Positions 16,600 to 25,419 of a DNA stretch of 64,000 nucleotides are shown piece after piece. The DNA comes from Methanospirillum sp. (GTDB taxonomy: Archaea; Halobacteriota; Methanomicrobia; Methanomicrobiales; Methanospirillaceae). Each line of letters begins with the position of its first letter. Positions within the stretch are counted from its first letter, which is position 1. A program made the position numbers and the translations under genes. The stretch covers positions 1-64,000 of the forward strand of contig JAAYEG010000056.1 in assembly GCA_012728895.1 (NCBI GenBank), written 5' to 3'. Below the pieces are notes generated by a model. The model saw only the letters and a program-made list of their open reading frames with translations, had not been told where the DNA came from and made no database searches.

Positions 16600-17328
16600 G
16601 TGCGCGGCGACCAGCACGTGCTGATCACGCTCTTCTCGGGGGGTTTGCTCTTCGTCCCGCACCTCGCCCTCCTCGCCCCCTGGGAACTCGGGGCGCTCAC
16701 CTTCGGGCTCTTCGTCGGGTCTCTCGCTCCCGACGCCGACGCGACCGACGCGGCCATCTTTCACACGCGGGTGCCGGGCCTGCCGGCTCCCGTCCGGCGG
16801 CTCGTCGACGGGTTCTCCCGCGTGCTCCCCGTCTTCGGCTACGTGATCCGCTACTGCGAGTACTACCCTGCCGCCGGCGTCTTCTGGCTCCTCTCAGCCG
16901 GGAAGCTCCGGGCCGGGCACCGGGGGATCCTCCACTCGCTCCTCGGGATCGGGCTCTGCACCGCGATGACCGGGCTGTACCTCCTCCTGGGGCTCCACCT
17001 TCTCGGGTGGTCGGCGCCCGGGCTGCTCGTCTTCGGCGTCGCCGGGTTCGGGGCGGGGACGTTCCTGCACCTGGCCGAGGACTCCTGCACCCCCCGCGGG
17101 ATCGCGTGGCTCTACCCCCTCTCGCACCGGCGGGTGAGGGGGCGGGTCCGGTCGGGTTCCCGCCGCGACCCGCGCCCCGGTCTCTTCGCGGGCGCGCTCG
17201 GCTGCGCCACGGGGGTCTGCCTGGTCCTCGAGTTCCTGCTCGGCACCCCTGTTGCCACGATCCAGCACCTCTCGGTCTTCCTCTTCGTCGGGCTCTGGAC
17301 CACCTTCCGGCTCTCCGTCCGCTCCTAG
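16600..17328 (+). CDS. YdjM-like membrane-bound metal-dependent hydrolase
   Basis: The 242-residue membrane protein carries the conserved histidine and aspartate motifs of the YdjM/DUF457 family: 'VGSLAPDADATDAAIF' near residue 40, 'GHRGILHSLLG' near 105 and 'FLHLAEDSCTPRGIAWLYPLS' near 155. The family is predicted to be metal-dependent hydrolases acting at the membrane, without an assigned substrate. It starts with GTG four bases after the nitrilase gene and is probably in the same transcript. Confidence 0.8.
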   Translation: MRGDQHVLITLFSGGLLFVPHLALLAPWELGALTFGLFVGSLAPDADATDAAIFHTRVPGLPAPVRRLVDGFSRVLPVFGYVIRYCEYYPAAGVFWLLSAGKLRAGHRGILHSLLGIGLCTAMTGLYLLLGLHLLGWSAPGLLVFGVAGFGAGTFLHLAEDSCTPRGIAWLYPLSHRRVRGRVRSGSRRDPRPGLFAGALGCATGVCLVLEFLLGTPVATIQHLSVFLFVGLWTTFRLSVRS

Positions 17329-17371
17329 GCGGGCAAGGACTCATGCCTCCCGGGCGCACATATCTATCTGC

Positions 17372-18577
17372 ATGCACCGCCTCGTCTGCGTCCACTGCGC
17401 TGCCGAATACCCGGCCGACCAGGTCATCTACACCTGCAGCCGGTGCGGGCACCTGCTCGCCGTCGAGTACCCCCTCGACGAGGTCTCGATCGACCGGTCC
17501 CTATGGCATCGCCGCCCCCTCTCGGTCTGGCGCTACAGGGAGCTCCTCCCCGTCTCGGGCCAGCCGGTGACGCTCCAGGAGGGTGGCACGCCGCTCTACC
17601 GGCTCGAGCGGATCGGGGCAGACCTCGGGCTTCCCCACCTCTACGCCAAGCACGAGGGGATGAACCCCTCGGGCTCGTTCAAGGACCGCGGGATGACGGT
17701 CGGGGTCTCGATGGCGCTCGAGCTCGGCATGACCTCGGTCGCCTGCGCTTCGACGGGGAACACCTCCGCCAGCCTCGCGCAGTACGCGGCCAGGGCCGGC
17801 ATCCCGGCCGTCGTCCTCCTTCCCGCGGGCAAGGTCGCCCTCGGGAAGGTCGCGCAGGCCCTGATGCACGGCGCGCGGGTCATCTCGATCCGGGGCAACT
17901 TCGACCGCGCCCTCGAGATGGTCCACGAGCTCTGCCTCTCGAAAGGGCTCTACCTCCTCAACTCGGTCAACCCGTTCCGGCTCGAGGGGCAGAAGACGAT
18001 CGGGTTCGAGGCAGTCGACCAGCTCGAGGGCGTCCCCGACCGGTTCGTTCTCCCCGTCGGGAACGCCGGCAACATCTCGGCGGTGCACAAGGGTCTCAAC
18101 GAGCTCCTGGCGCTCGGGTTCATCGACCGCCTGCCGATGATGACCGGGGTGCAGGCCGAGGGCTCGGCCCCGGTGGCCCGGGCCATCGCCGAGGGCCTGC
18201 CCGAGGTCGTCCCCGAGCTCCGCCCCGAGACGGTCGCGACCGCGATCCGGATCGGGGCGCCGGTCAACGCCGAGAAAGCGCTCACCGCGATCCGGCAGAC
18301 CGGCGGGACGGCCACGACCGTGACCGATGCCGAGATCCTCGCGATGCAGCGCGATCTCGCCCGGAAGGAGGGGATCGGTGTCGAGCCGGCCTCCGCCGCT
18401 TCGGTGGCGGGGATCCGGCGCCTCTCCGAGGAGGGCGCCATCGACCGCGACGAGCGGATCGTCTGCGTGGTGACCGGGCACCTGCTGAAGGACCCCGAGA
18501 CGGTGATCGGACAGTGCGAGCCTCCAATCGAGATCGACGCGGCTATCTCGTCGCTGCTCTCTGCGCTCTCCTCGTGA
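17372..18577 (+). CDS. thrC: Threonine synthase
   Basis: This 401-residue PLP enzyme converts O-phosphohomoserine to threonine. It has the N-terminal zinc-ribbon typical of the archaeal type (CVHC near residue 6 and CSRC near 23). The PLP lysine lies in 'NPSGSFKDRGM' near residue 100, with 'CASTGNTSASLAQYAARAG' after it and the phosphate-binding 'VGNAGN' loop. The ATG at 17372 follows an A+T-richer stretch (CACATATCTATCTG) and gives the full zinc ribbon. Its last 64 bases overlap the next gene in a different frame. Confidence 0.94.
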   Translation: MHRLVCVHCAAEYPADQVIYTCSRCGHLLAVEYPLDEVSIDRSLWHRRPLSVWRYRELLPVSGQPVTLQEGGTPLYRLERIGADLGLPHLYAKHEGMNPSGSFKDRGMTVGVSMALELGMTSVACASTGNTSASLAQYAARAGIPAVVLLPAGKVALGKVAQALMHGARVISIRGNFDRALEMVHELCLSKGLYLLNSVNPFRLEGQKTIGFEAVDQLEGVPDRFVLPVGNAGNISAVHKGLNELLALGFIDRLPMMTGVQAEGSAPVARAIAEGLPEVVPELRPETVATAIRIGAPVNAEKALTAIRQTGGTATTVTDAEILAMQRDLARKEGIGVEPASAASVAGIRRLSEEGAIDRDERIVCVVTGHLLKDPETVIGQCEPPIEIDAAISSLLSALSS

Positions 18578-19137
18578 TCCCGGCGCTCGCCGGGGCCCTG
18601 CCGGGGGCGGAGTTCGAGATCGCAGCGAACGGCACGGCCTACTCGGCCCGGATCGAGATCGAGGAGACCGACGCGTACATCTTCAGCGAGCCCGGCATCC
18701 TGGGCGAACCGGTCCCCTCCCGCGTCTCCGGGATCCGGCTCGAGGCGCCGAACGGGACCGTCGTGCCGATCAGGGAACAGGGCTCCGGGGTGATCACGTT
18801 TCCCGAGGGGAACTACACCCTCTCGTTCGAGGGCGAGCTCGGCACGCCCCACCTCCAGCACTTCTTCGACGCGGCCCACCGCGCGAACGTCACCGTTCCG
18901 GCCGGGCTGAACGTCACGAACCCGTTCCTCGGCGGCTACTCGCCTGGCGCGGACCTCACCGTTAAACCGGACGGGACGACCCGCCTCTCATGGGACTCGA
19001 CCGGTGAGGTCAGGGTCCGGTTCTACGACGCCGCGCGCGAGGCCATGCTCTGGTTCTTCGCCTCGACCTGGGCCGTGGTAGCCATCGTCCTCCTCTTTCC
19101 CTTCCTGTTCGACCGGTTGAACCGGCACAGGGAGTGA
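18514..19137 (+). CDS. Exported membrane-anchored protein of unknown function
   Basis: The 207-residue protein starts at a GTG inside the end of thrC. That start gives a good signal peptide (basic 'RASNRDRRGY' followed by a hydrophobic run ending near 'ALAGALPGA'). The body is a beta-rich extracytoplasmic domain with N-glycosylation-type sequons (NGT, NVT, NYT). A C-terminal transmembrane helix (WAVVAIVLLFPFLF) ends in a short basic tail. It resembles small archaeal exported proteins of the DUF5803 type, but I am not sure of the family. Confidence 0.7.
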   Translation: MRASNRDRRGYLVAALCALLVIPALAGALPGAEFEIAANGTAYSARIEIEETDAYIFSEPGILGEPVPSRVSGIRLEAPNGTVVPIREQGSGVITFPEGNYTLSFEGELGTPHLQHFFDAAHRANVTVPAGLNVTNPFLGGYSPGADLTVKPDGTTRLSWDSTGEVRVRFYDAAREAMLWFFASTWAVVAIVLLFPFLFDRLNRHRE

Positions 19138-19323
19138 GGAGAGGGGGGGGGAGAGAACACCGCACCCACCGGCACACCCGGACCCCGCGACGTGCTCCCT
19201 CCCGTGCGCTCCGCCCGGGCCCTGCCGCCCGGTCGTGGGCTGGTGCTGCCTCCGTCTCCCGGTCCGTTCGCCCGGTACAGGCGGCTCCATCGAGCGGCGT
19301 CTCCGGGGCGGCTTCTCCTGCAT

Positions 19324-21093
19324 CTACCTCTCCCGGGAATCGCCCCCGGGTCCCCCGCCGGGGTCACCCGGGAGGGTGTCTTCGGGGAGATCGACACTGC
19401 ACTGCTCGCAGATGGCCTCGGTGGTGGTCGTTCGGTCGAGCCGTCCCACCAGTTCCTCGATGCCCGCCGCCCTCAGGAGATCCCGCACCCGCCCCGATGC
19501 GTGCGCAAGGCGGAGCTCGATCCCCCTTCGCCCGAGGTCGGTCGAGAGTCCCCGGATCATCTCGGCGGCCGTCACGTCGATGATCGGGGAACGCTGGAGG
19601 TCGATGATGGCCAGGCGGATCGGCCGCTCTTCCCGTCCGAGTGCCCGTGTGAAACTCTCCCTGAAGCTCTCCGCGTTGGCAAAGATCAGCGGGGCCTCGA
19701 TCCGGAAGATGAAGGTCCCGGGGATCCGTATGTTCTCGGGATGCCGCTCGAGGTCTCCGAAGAGCTTCGTGCCGGGAATCCTGCCGACGGTGACCATGTT
19801 CGGGAAGGTGAAGCGGTACAGGATCTCGAGGAGCGAGAGGCCGGCGCCGATCAGGACTCCCGAGAGGATGCCGAAGAGGAGCACCCCCCCGAGCGTGACG
19901 AGCGCGATGTAGACCTCCGACCTGTTGACGTGCCCGATGCGGGCGAGTCCGGACAGATCGACCATGTGGAAGACCGCGACGATGATCAGCGAGCCGATGA
20001 CCGGCTCGGCGAGATAGTAGAAGGCGCCCGTCAACAACAGCACCACGAGGACGGTCACTCCCGCCGCGACGGCACCGGCCAGCTGCGTCTTCGCCCCGCT
20101 CCGGTCGGTGACCGCGGTCTTCGAGAAGCTTCCGCCGATCGGAAACCCCTGGGTCAACCCGACGGAGATGCTGCTCGCCCCGAGCGCCAGCAGTTCCCGG
20201 TCGACGTCGACCTCGTAGTCGTGCGCCTTCGCGTACGTCCGGGCGATGGAGCTGATCTCGACGAAGGAGAGCATGAAGAGGCCGATCGCGAGCGGGAAGA
20301 CCAGGCTCGGATCACCGAGGGTGAAGGCGGGCAGGCCCGGCGCGGGGAGGCCCGCGGGGATGGTCCCGACGATCTCCACCCCTCGATCCGCGAGGTCGGC
20401 CATCCAGACCAGGGCGATCGAGAGGGCGACAACGACGAGGGATCCCGGCAACCGCGGCACCCGTCGTTCGAGGACGAAGAAGAGGAGGAGAGACCCGAGC
20501 CCGAGGGCGAGGGCGTACAGGTTCGTCTCGGCGAGGTGCTGCAGGATGAAGATGATCTTTCCGAAGAACGACGGTGGAGCCCCCGATATACCCAGGAGGG
20601 AGGGGACCTGGCTCACGATGACCACGATCCCGGTCCCGACCAGGAACCCCTTCATCACCGGTCCCGAGATCAGGTTGACCAGAAAGCCGAGCCGAAACAC
20701 CCAGGCCACCAGCGCGATCACCCCGACCAGCAGGGCCGTCAGGGCGACGACCCCGGCGTATTCCTCGGGGCTCGCGATGGCCAGTCCGCCCAGGAACGAC
20801 GCGACCATGATGGCCTCGGAGGAGCTGGGGCCGACGGAGGCGTGGCGCGAGCTGGCGAAGACGAAGTACGCGAGCGGGGCCATGATTCCCGCGTAGAGCC
20901 CGTACTGGGGGGGGAGCCCTGCCAGGGTGGCGTAGGCCATGTTGTCCGGGATCGCGAACGCGGCCAGGGTCAGCCCGGCGACCAGGTCGAACTTCAGCCA
21001 GCTCCGGTCGTAGGCGGGGAGCCACCGCAGGACCGGCACCAGGTCGAGCAGGCGGTCCCTGACGGCTTCCAGCGGTATCCCCCGAAGATCCAT
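19324..21093 (-). CDS. SulP/SLC26-family anion transporter with STAS domain
   Basis: The 589-residue permease has 10-12 helices starting with 'FDLVAGLTLAAFAIPDNMAYATLAGLPPQYGLYAG', the SulP signature, near residue 30. A C-terminal STAS domain (about 445-560, 'RLAIIDLQRSPIIDVTAAEMI') follows. Likely substrates are sulfate, bicarbonate or another anion. STAS domains usually control transport. The end of the chain has a small cysteine pair (CEQC) beyond the STAS domain. No neighbouring gene fixes the substrate. Confidence 0.92.
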   Translation of the reverse strand: MDLRGIPLEAVRDRLLDLVPVLRWLPAYDRSWLKFDLVAGLTLAAFAIPDNMAYATLAGLPPQYGLYAGIMAPLAYFVFASSRHASVGPSSSEAIMVASFLGGLAIASPEEYAGVVALTALLVGVIALVAWVFRLGFLVNLISGPVMKGFLVGTGIVVIVSQVPSLLGISGAPPSFFGKIIFILQHLAETNLYALALGLGSLLLFFVLERRVPRLPGSLVVVALSIALVWMADLADRGVEIVGTIPAGLPAPGLPAFTLGDPSLVFPLAIGLFMLSFVEISSIARTYAKAHDYEVDVDRELLALGASSISVGLTQGFPIGGSFSKTAVTDRSGAKTQLAGAVAAGVTVLVVLLLTGAFYYLAEPVIGSLIIVAVFHMVDLSGLARIGHVNRSEVYIALVTLGGVLLFGILSGVLIGAGLSLLEILYRFTFPNMVTVGRIPGTKLFGDLERHPENIRIPGTFIFRIEAPLIFANAESFRESFTRALGREERPIRLAIIDLQRSPIIDVTAAEMIRGLSTDLGRRGIELRLAHASGRVRDLLRAAGIEELVGRLDRTTTTEAICEQCSVDLPEDTLPGDPGGGPGGDSRER

Positions 21094-21754
21094 CGGCCCG
21101 GTTCCCGACGGTCCCGGGCCGGGACGGGGCCCGAGCCGTCATGGAGTGCGTGGGAGTGCGGTCCTTATCATCCTGGCGGCCCCTGCAGAGGGTGATTGGG
21201 CCGGCGTCCCGCTTCCTTCCCCGGTTCGCGCCCCCCGGACTTCATCACCACCGGGACGGGCGTGCCGTCACGGGGGGAATGGCCGCCGTCCGTCTCGGGC
21301 TGTGCCGCCCGGACCGGGGCCTGGTGGTCTCGGTCGGCCCCCCCGTCCCGTTTCCGGCCCGGTCATCGCGGTCGAGAGCTCTTGTCTTTCCGGTTCCGCC
21401 GGGGATTTTTTCGCGAGAGACAGGGCCAAGCCCCCCGCTCGAAGAGCCACGCTGCCGGCCCTGATACACCGGGGACGCCCGGGTACCGTCACCCGTCTCA
21501 TGCCCTCAGCCCCCCGAGACTCCATACCGTGCGAGGGCTCTCAGACCCGCCCCGGGTAGGTGGTGCCGGCGTCCCTCCTCTTTTGATGAAGAGCGACACG
21601 ACTCGGCCGGTTCTCTGACGCCGTGTTCCTCCACTGCGCCGGCAAGCCTCACGTTCCCTCCCGTCAGGTCGAGCCCGTGGACTCCTCCCCGTGGACTTCC
21701 GCTCCGCCCGCGCCGTGAGAATTTCGTAAATATAAGAACGATAAACATTGAACG
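21094..21754. other. Spacer between SulP and FprA genes
   Basis: This 661-base, mostly G+C-rich stretch is flanked by divergent genes. It holds no convincing coding sequence; its open frames are Arg/Pro-rich and in several frames at once. The final 40 bases are A+T-rich and contain the fprA promoter. Confidence 0.45.
21728..21736 (+). promoter_or_regulatory. TATA box of fprA, likely leaderless
   Basis: AAATATAAG is centred about 24 bases before the ATG at 21755. Transcription should therefore start at or within a few bases of the start codon, and no ribosome site is present. Confidence 0.6.
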
Positions 21755-23017
21755 ATGAAAGCAGAATCAGTCAAGCTCGGCGACGGCGTCTACTGGGTCG
21801 GGACCCTCGACTGGGATCTCCGGAGCTACCACGGCTACACGCTGACGGGGACGACCTACAACGCCTACCTCGTCTTCGGCGCGGACCGGGTCGCCCTGAT
21901 CGACAACACCTACCCCGGGACGTCGGCCCAGATGTGGGGCCGGATCGCCCACGCGTTCGCCTGCGAGGGGCGCGATCCCGCCATCGACGTCGTCGTCCAG
22001 AACCATATCGAGCGCGACCACTCCGGGGCGCTGGTGGAGGTCCAGCGGAAGTACCCGAACGCGCCCATTTACTGCACCGAGATCGGGAAGAAAGGCCTCC
22101 TGAAACACTATCCATCGCTCGCCGAAGCCGAGTTCGTCGTCTCGAAGACCGGCACGGTGGTCGACCTCGGAGGCCGGACCCTCGAGTTCGTCGAGACCCC
22201 CCTCCTCCACTGGCCGGACAGCATGGAGACCCTCCTCTCGCCGGACGGGATACTCTTCTCAAACGACGCCTTCAGCCAGCACCTCTGTTACACCGGGCGG
22301 TACGACACGGACATCCCGAAGGCCGTGCTGATGGACGCGGCCGCGAAGTTCTACGCGAACCTCCTCGTGCTCCCGTCGAAGATGCTCGTCAAGAAGGTCG
22401 GCGAGCTCGAAAGCCTGGGCGTGCTCGAGAAGACCAGGATGATCGCGCCTGGCCACGGCCAGATCTGGACGGACCCCGCGCCGATCCTCGCTGCCTACAC
22501 CGACTGGGCCACGGGGGTCTGCCAGGAGAAGGTGACCATCGTCTACGACACCATGCACCACTCCACCCAGATGATGGCGCACGCGATCGCCGAGGGCCTG
22601 ATGGCCGGCGGCACGGACGTCAAGATGTTCTATCTCCACGAGGACGAGCGGAGCGAGATCGCGAAGGAGATATTGACCAGCAAGGGCATCTGCGTCGGCA
22701 TCCCGACGATCAACGATGCCCCCTTCCCGAGCGTCGGGGACCTCATCTATTACCTGAAGGGGCTCCGTTTCGACCGCACGGGGAGGAAGCGGGGCGCGGT
22801 CACGTTCGGGTCCATGGGCGGACGGGGCGGGGCGGTCAGGAAGATCGCGGACGAGCTCGTCGAGGCCGGGTTTGACGTCGCCGCGCAGAAAGAGGTCTAC
22901 TTCGTGCCGACCGAGGAGGAGCTCGACGAGCTCTTCGAGATCGGCCGGACGTTCGCTGGGTCCCTCCGGGACCCGCCGGCGGGCTCGCCCGGGGGCGCGA
23001 ACCGCGGCTCCGCCTGA
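21755..23017 (+). CDS. fprA: F420H2 oxidase / A-type flavoprotein FprA
   Basis: The 420-residue flavodiiron protein reduces O2 to water with F420H2 in methanogens. The metallo-beta-lactamase-like domain supplies di-iron ligands in 'NHIERDHSG' (near residue 85), 'LLHWPDSM' (148), 'FSNDAFSQH' (168) and 'IAPGHGQIW' (230). A flavodoxin domain follows ('[16 protein letters not shown]' near 260; '[14 protein letters not shown]' near 345). A longer frame from 21748 is out of phase and not used. The two flavin reductase genes downstream fit an oxygen-defence role. Confidence 0.93.
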   Translation: MKAESVKLGDGVYWVGTLDWDLRSYHGYTLTGTTYNAYLVFGADRVALIDNTYPGTSAQMWGRIAHAFACEGRDPAIDVVVQNHIERDHSGALVEVQRKYPNAPIYCTEIGKKGLLKHYPSLAEAEFVVSKTGTVVDLGGRTLEFVETPLLHWPDSMETLLSPDGILFSNDAFSQHLCYTGRYDTDIPKAVLMDAAAKFYANLLVLPSKMLVKKVGELESLGVLEKTRMIAPGHGQIWTDPAPILAAYTDWATGVCQEKVTIVYDTMHHSTQMMAHAIAEGLMAGGTDVKMFYLHEDERSEIAKEILTSKGICVGIPTINDAPFPSVGDLIYYLKGLRFDRTGRKRGAVTFGSMGGRGGAVRKIADELVEAGFDVAAQKEVYFVPTEEELDELFEIGRTFAGSLRDPPAGSPGGANRGSA

Positions 23018-23087
23018 CCGGGCTCCGTGCGCTCCCCGGTCGCCGCCCCCCGAAACCTTTTTTTCCGGCGGACCCGAACCACGGCCT

Positions 23088-23684
23088 ATGAGCCGAATCG
23101 ACGTCGCGGTGCTCGTCGGCAGCCTGCGCAGGGGGTCGTTCAACCGGCAGCTCGCGGACGCGCTGCCGGCACTGGCGCCGCCGGACTTCTCGTTCCATCG
23201 GGTCGAGATCGGGGACCTGCCGCTGTACAACCAGGACGACGACGAGCACCAGGCCGAACCCGTCAGGCGCATGAAGCGTGAGATCGCGGAGGCCGACGCG
23301 CTCCTGTTCGTGACCCCCGAGTACAACCGCTCGGTCCCGGGCGTGCTCAAGAACGCCATCGACCACGCCTCGCGGCCCCACGGCCAGAACGTCTGGGCCG
23401 GCAAGCCGGCCGGTGTGCTGGGCGTCTCGCCCGGGGCCGTCGGAACGGCCGTGGCCCAGGGGCACCTGCGGAGCATCCTCGCGGTCCTGGACGTGCACGT
23501 GCAGGGCCAGCCCGAGGCGTATCTCCAGCTGCGGGAGGGCATGTTCGACGAGGACGGACAGATCGGCGAGGCGAGCCGGCCGTTCCTGCAGAGGTGGATG
23601 GACGGCTACGTCGAGTGGGTGACGAAGGGTATGGTGCTCCGGGAGCACGCGGCGAAAAACGGCGCCGGGCCGACGACGACGTGA
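23088..23684 (+). CDS. NADPH-dependent FMN reductase family protein
   Basis: The 198-residue flavodoxin-fold protein has the FMN phosphate loop 'LVGSLRRGSFNRQLADAL' near residue 9 and 'FVTPEYNRSVPGVLKNAIDHAS' near 75, the signature of the ChrR/SsuE-type quinone and FMN reductases. It probably reduces free flavin or quinones with NAD(P)H. It lies 70 bases after fprA and may serve the same redox defence. The ATG at 23088 is the first in phase after the G+C-rich spacer. Confidence 0.87.
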   Translation: MSRIDVAVLVGSLRRGSFNRQLADALPALAPPDFSFHRVEIGDLPLYNQDDDEHQAEPVRRMKREIAEADALLFVTPEYNRSVPGVLKNAIDHASRPHGQNVWAGKPAGVLGVSPGAVGTAVAQGHLRSILAVLDVHVQGQPEAYLQLREGMFDEDGQIGEASRPFLQRWMDGYVEWVTKGMVLREHAAKNGAGPTTT

Positions 23685-23742
23685 CCCCCGCCGGCACGGA
23701 CCGGCGAAACAGGGAAGACGTGAGCGGCGAAAGTAGGGGCAC

Positions 23743-24393
23743 ATGAGGGTCATCGGCATCAACGGGAGCCCGCGAAAGGCCTGGAACACCGCGACGCTGC
23801 TCGGGAAAGCGCTCGAGGGGGCGGCGTCTCAGGGCGCGGAGACCGAACTCGTCCACCTGTACGACCTGGACTTCCAGGGCTGCATCAGCTGCTTCGCCTG
23901 CAAGCTCCGGGATGGGAAGAGCTACGGGCGGTGCGCCGTCCGGGACGACCTGGCCCCGGTCCTCGACGCGATCGCCGGCGCGGACGCCCTTGTCCTGGGC
24001 TCGCCGATCTACTTCGGGTGCGTCACCGGGGAGATGCGGTCGTTCCTGGAGCGGCTCCTCTTCCCGTACCTGGTGTACACGAACCCCACGTCATCCCTCT
24101 TCGGGCGCCCGCTGAGGACGGCCTTCATCTACACGATGAACGCCCCGGAGGAGTACGTGGAGGCGATCGGCTACGGGCAGTTGTTCCGTGCCAACGAGCA
24201 GGCCCTGGGCCTGATCTTCCGGCAGCCGAGCGAGTCCCTCTGCTCGTTCGAGACGCTCCAGTTCGCGGACTACTCGAAGGTCGTCTTCGACTACTCCGAC
24301 CCGGAGGTGCGAAGGGAGCGGCGGAGGACCGTCTTTCCCCAGGACTGCGAGAACGCGTTCGACCTGGGCGCCCGGCTCGCGGCGCCGCGGTAG
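23743..24393 (+). CDS. Iron-sulfur flavoprotein (flavodoxin-like)
   Basis: The 216-residue protein has the FMN loop 'GINGSPRKAWNTATLL' at residue 5 and a cysteine cluster 'CISCFAC' followed ten residues later by another Cys. This resembles the compact Cys motif of archaeal Isf, but the last spacing is longer than usual. 'VLGSPIYFGCVTGEMRSFLERLLFP' is the flavin-binding second motif. Isf proteins move electrons from ferredoxin to O2 or peroxide. The altered spacing leaves open whether a [4Fe-4S] cluster forms. Confidence 0.82.
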   Translation: MRVIGINGSPRKAWNTATLLGKALEGAASQGAETELVHLYDLDFQGCISCFACKLRDGKSYGRCAVRDDLAPVLDAIAGADALVLGSPIYFGCVTGEMRSFLERLLFPYLVYTNPTSSLFGRPLRTAFIYTMNAPEEYVEAIGYGQLFRANEQALGLIFRQPSESLCSFETLQFADYSKVVFDYSDPEVRRERRRTVFPQDCENAFDLGARLAAPR

Positions 24394-25419
24394 TCACCCG
24401 AGGCGGTACCGGAGGAGGGCGGCCACGCCGCCCAGGGCGTCGAGCCGCTCGCCCGGCTCGAACGTGGACGAGAGGACGGCCACGCTCGCGCCGAGCTGCT
24501 CGGCCCCCTCCATGAGGGCCTGGGCCGCGTGGTCCCGGAGGAGCCGGTCCACCACGAGCACCTGCTCGGCCGCACCGTACTCGACGGCCCGCCGGGTCTC
24601 GGCCATGCCGTACGCGACCGCGCCGTCGGTCGCGATCCGGCGCATCACCTCCTCCATCAGGGTCACCTCGCGGGCGAGCTCGGCGTCGCCGGCGAGCCGC
24701 TCGAGCACGCCCTGGCCGATCGCCTCCTGGACCGCGCCCTTCCCGACTCGCCGGGTCTCGGCGAGGGTCGTGCGGAGCCCGAGCGCCGGCACTGCCGACC
24801 GGAGCCGGGCCGCGAACTCCTCTTTCACGAACCCCGGCCCGGCCACGACCAGCGGCCCGTCGACCTGGCCCAGGAGCTCGATCAGCAGGTCGTAGAAACC
24901 CTCCCGGCCCCCGCCCCCGTCGCCCTTGCCGGACCCGGTCGTGACCCCGGTCACGAACTCGGGACCGTACTGCCGCACCCGGTAGAGCTCGGCCTCTCCC
25001 TCCTCGAGCGCCAGGACGTGGACCAGGGACGCGGTCGAGGCCCGCACGGCCCGCTCGATCCGCTCGAAGTCCGGGGCGCGCCAGGTGCGCAGGACTGAGA
25101 CCTCGGTGTCGGGCTCCAGGTTGAAGGTGTGGTAGGCCCCGGGCTCGGGGCCGTACACGATCGGCCCGGCGACCCGGAGGCGGACCGTGCTCTCGTGGAA
25201 CTCCACCCGCTCGGCCCGTAGGCCGATCCGGACAGGCTTCTTCTCGGGCTTCTCGGGCCTGAGCTTGTCGGTCGGGACCTCGACCGCGCGGAACGTGGTC
25301 GCGTAGACGAGCGCGCCGGGAACGATGAGGTGCGAGAGGTGCCAGAGGTCGTCGAGCGTCTGGGGGGTGAACCGGCACTCGCCGAAGCCGCGCCGGAGCT
25401 CGGCGCACTCAGCCCGCAT
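24394..25419 (-). CDS. pelA: Pelota, mRNA surveillance / ribosome rescue factor
   Basis: The 341-residue archaeal Pelota binds the empty A site of stalled ribosomes and works with aEF1A and ABCE1 to split them. The N-terminal Sm-like domain has 'PQTLDDLWHLSHLIVPGALVYATTFR'. The central and C-terminal eRF1-like domains include 'VVAGPGFVKEEFA' near residue 190 and 'VAYGMAETRRAVEYGAAEQVLVVDRLL' near 265. It lacks the GGQ motif of eRF1, as expected. It overlaps rqcH by 11 bases and lies downstream of it. Confidence 0.93.
   Translation of the reverse strand: MRAECAELRRGFGECRFTPQTLDDLWHLSHLIVPGALVYATTFRAVEVPTDKLRPEKPEKKPVRIGLRAERVEFHESTVRLRVAGPIVYGPEPGAYHTFNLEPDTEVSVLRTWRAPDFERIERAVRASTASLVHVLALEEGEAELYRVRQYGPEFVTGVTTGSGKGDGGGGREGFYDLLIELLGQVDGPLVVAGPGFVKEEFAARLRSAVPALGLRTTLAETRRVGKGAVQEAIGQGVLERLAGDAELAREVTLMEEVMRRIATDGAVAYGMAETRRAVEYGAAEQVLVVDRLLRDHAAQALMEGAEQLGASVAVLSSTFEPGERLDALGGVAALLRYRLG

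Noticed and set aside
21583-21618. Possible half of a C/D-box guide RNA (TTGATGA ... CTGA)
   Set aside because: The C box has T in the first position and no C'/D' pair or closing stem is visible. A chance match is likely.
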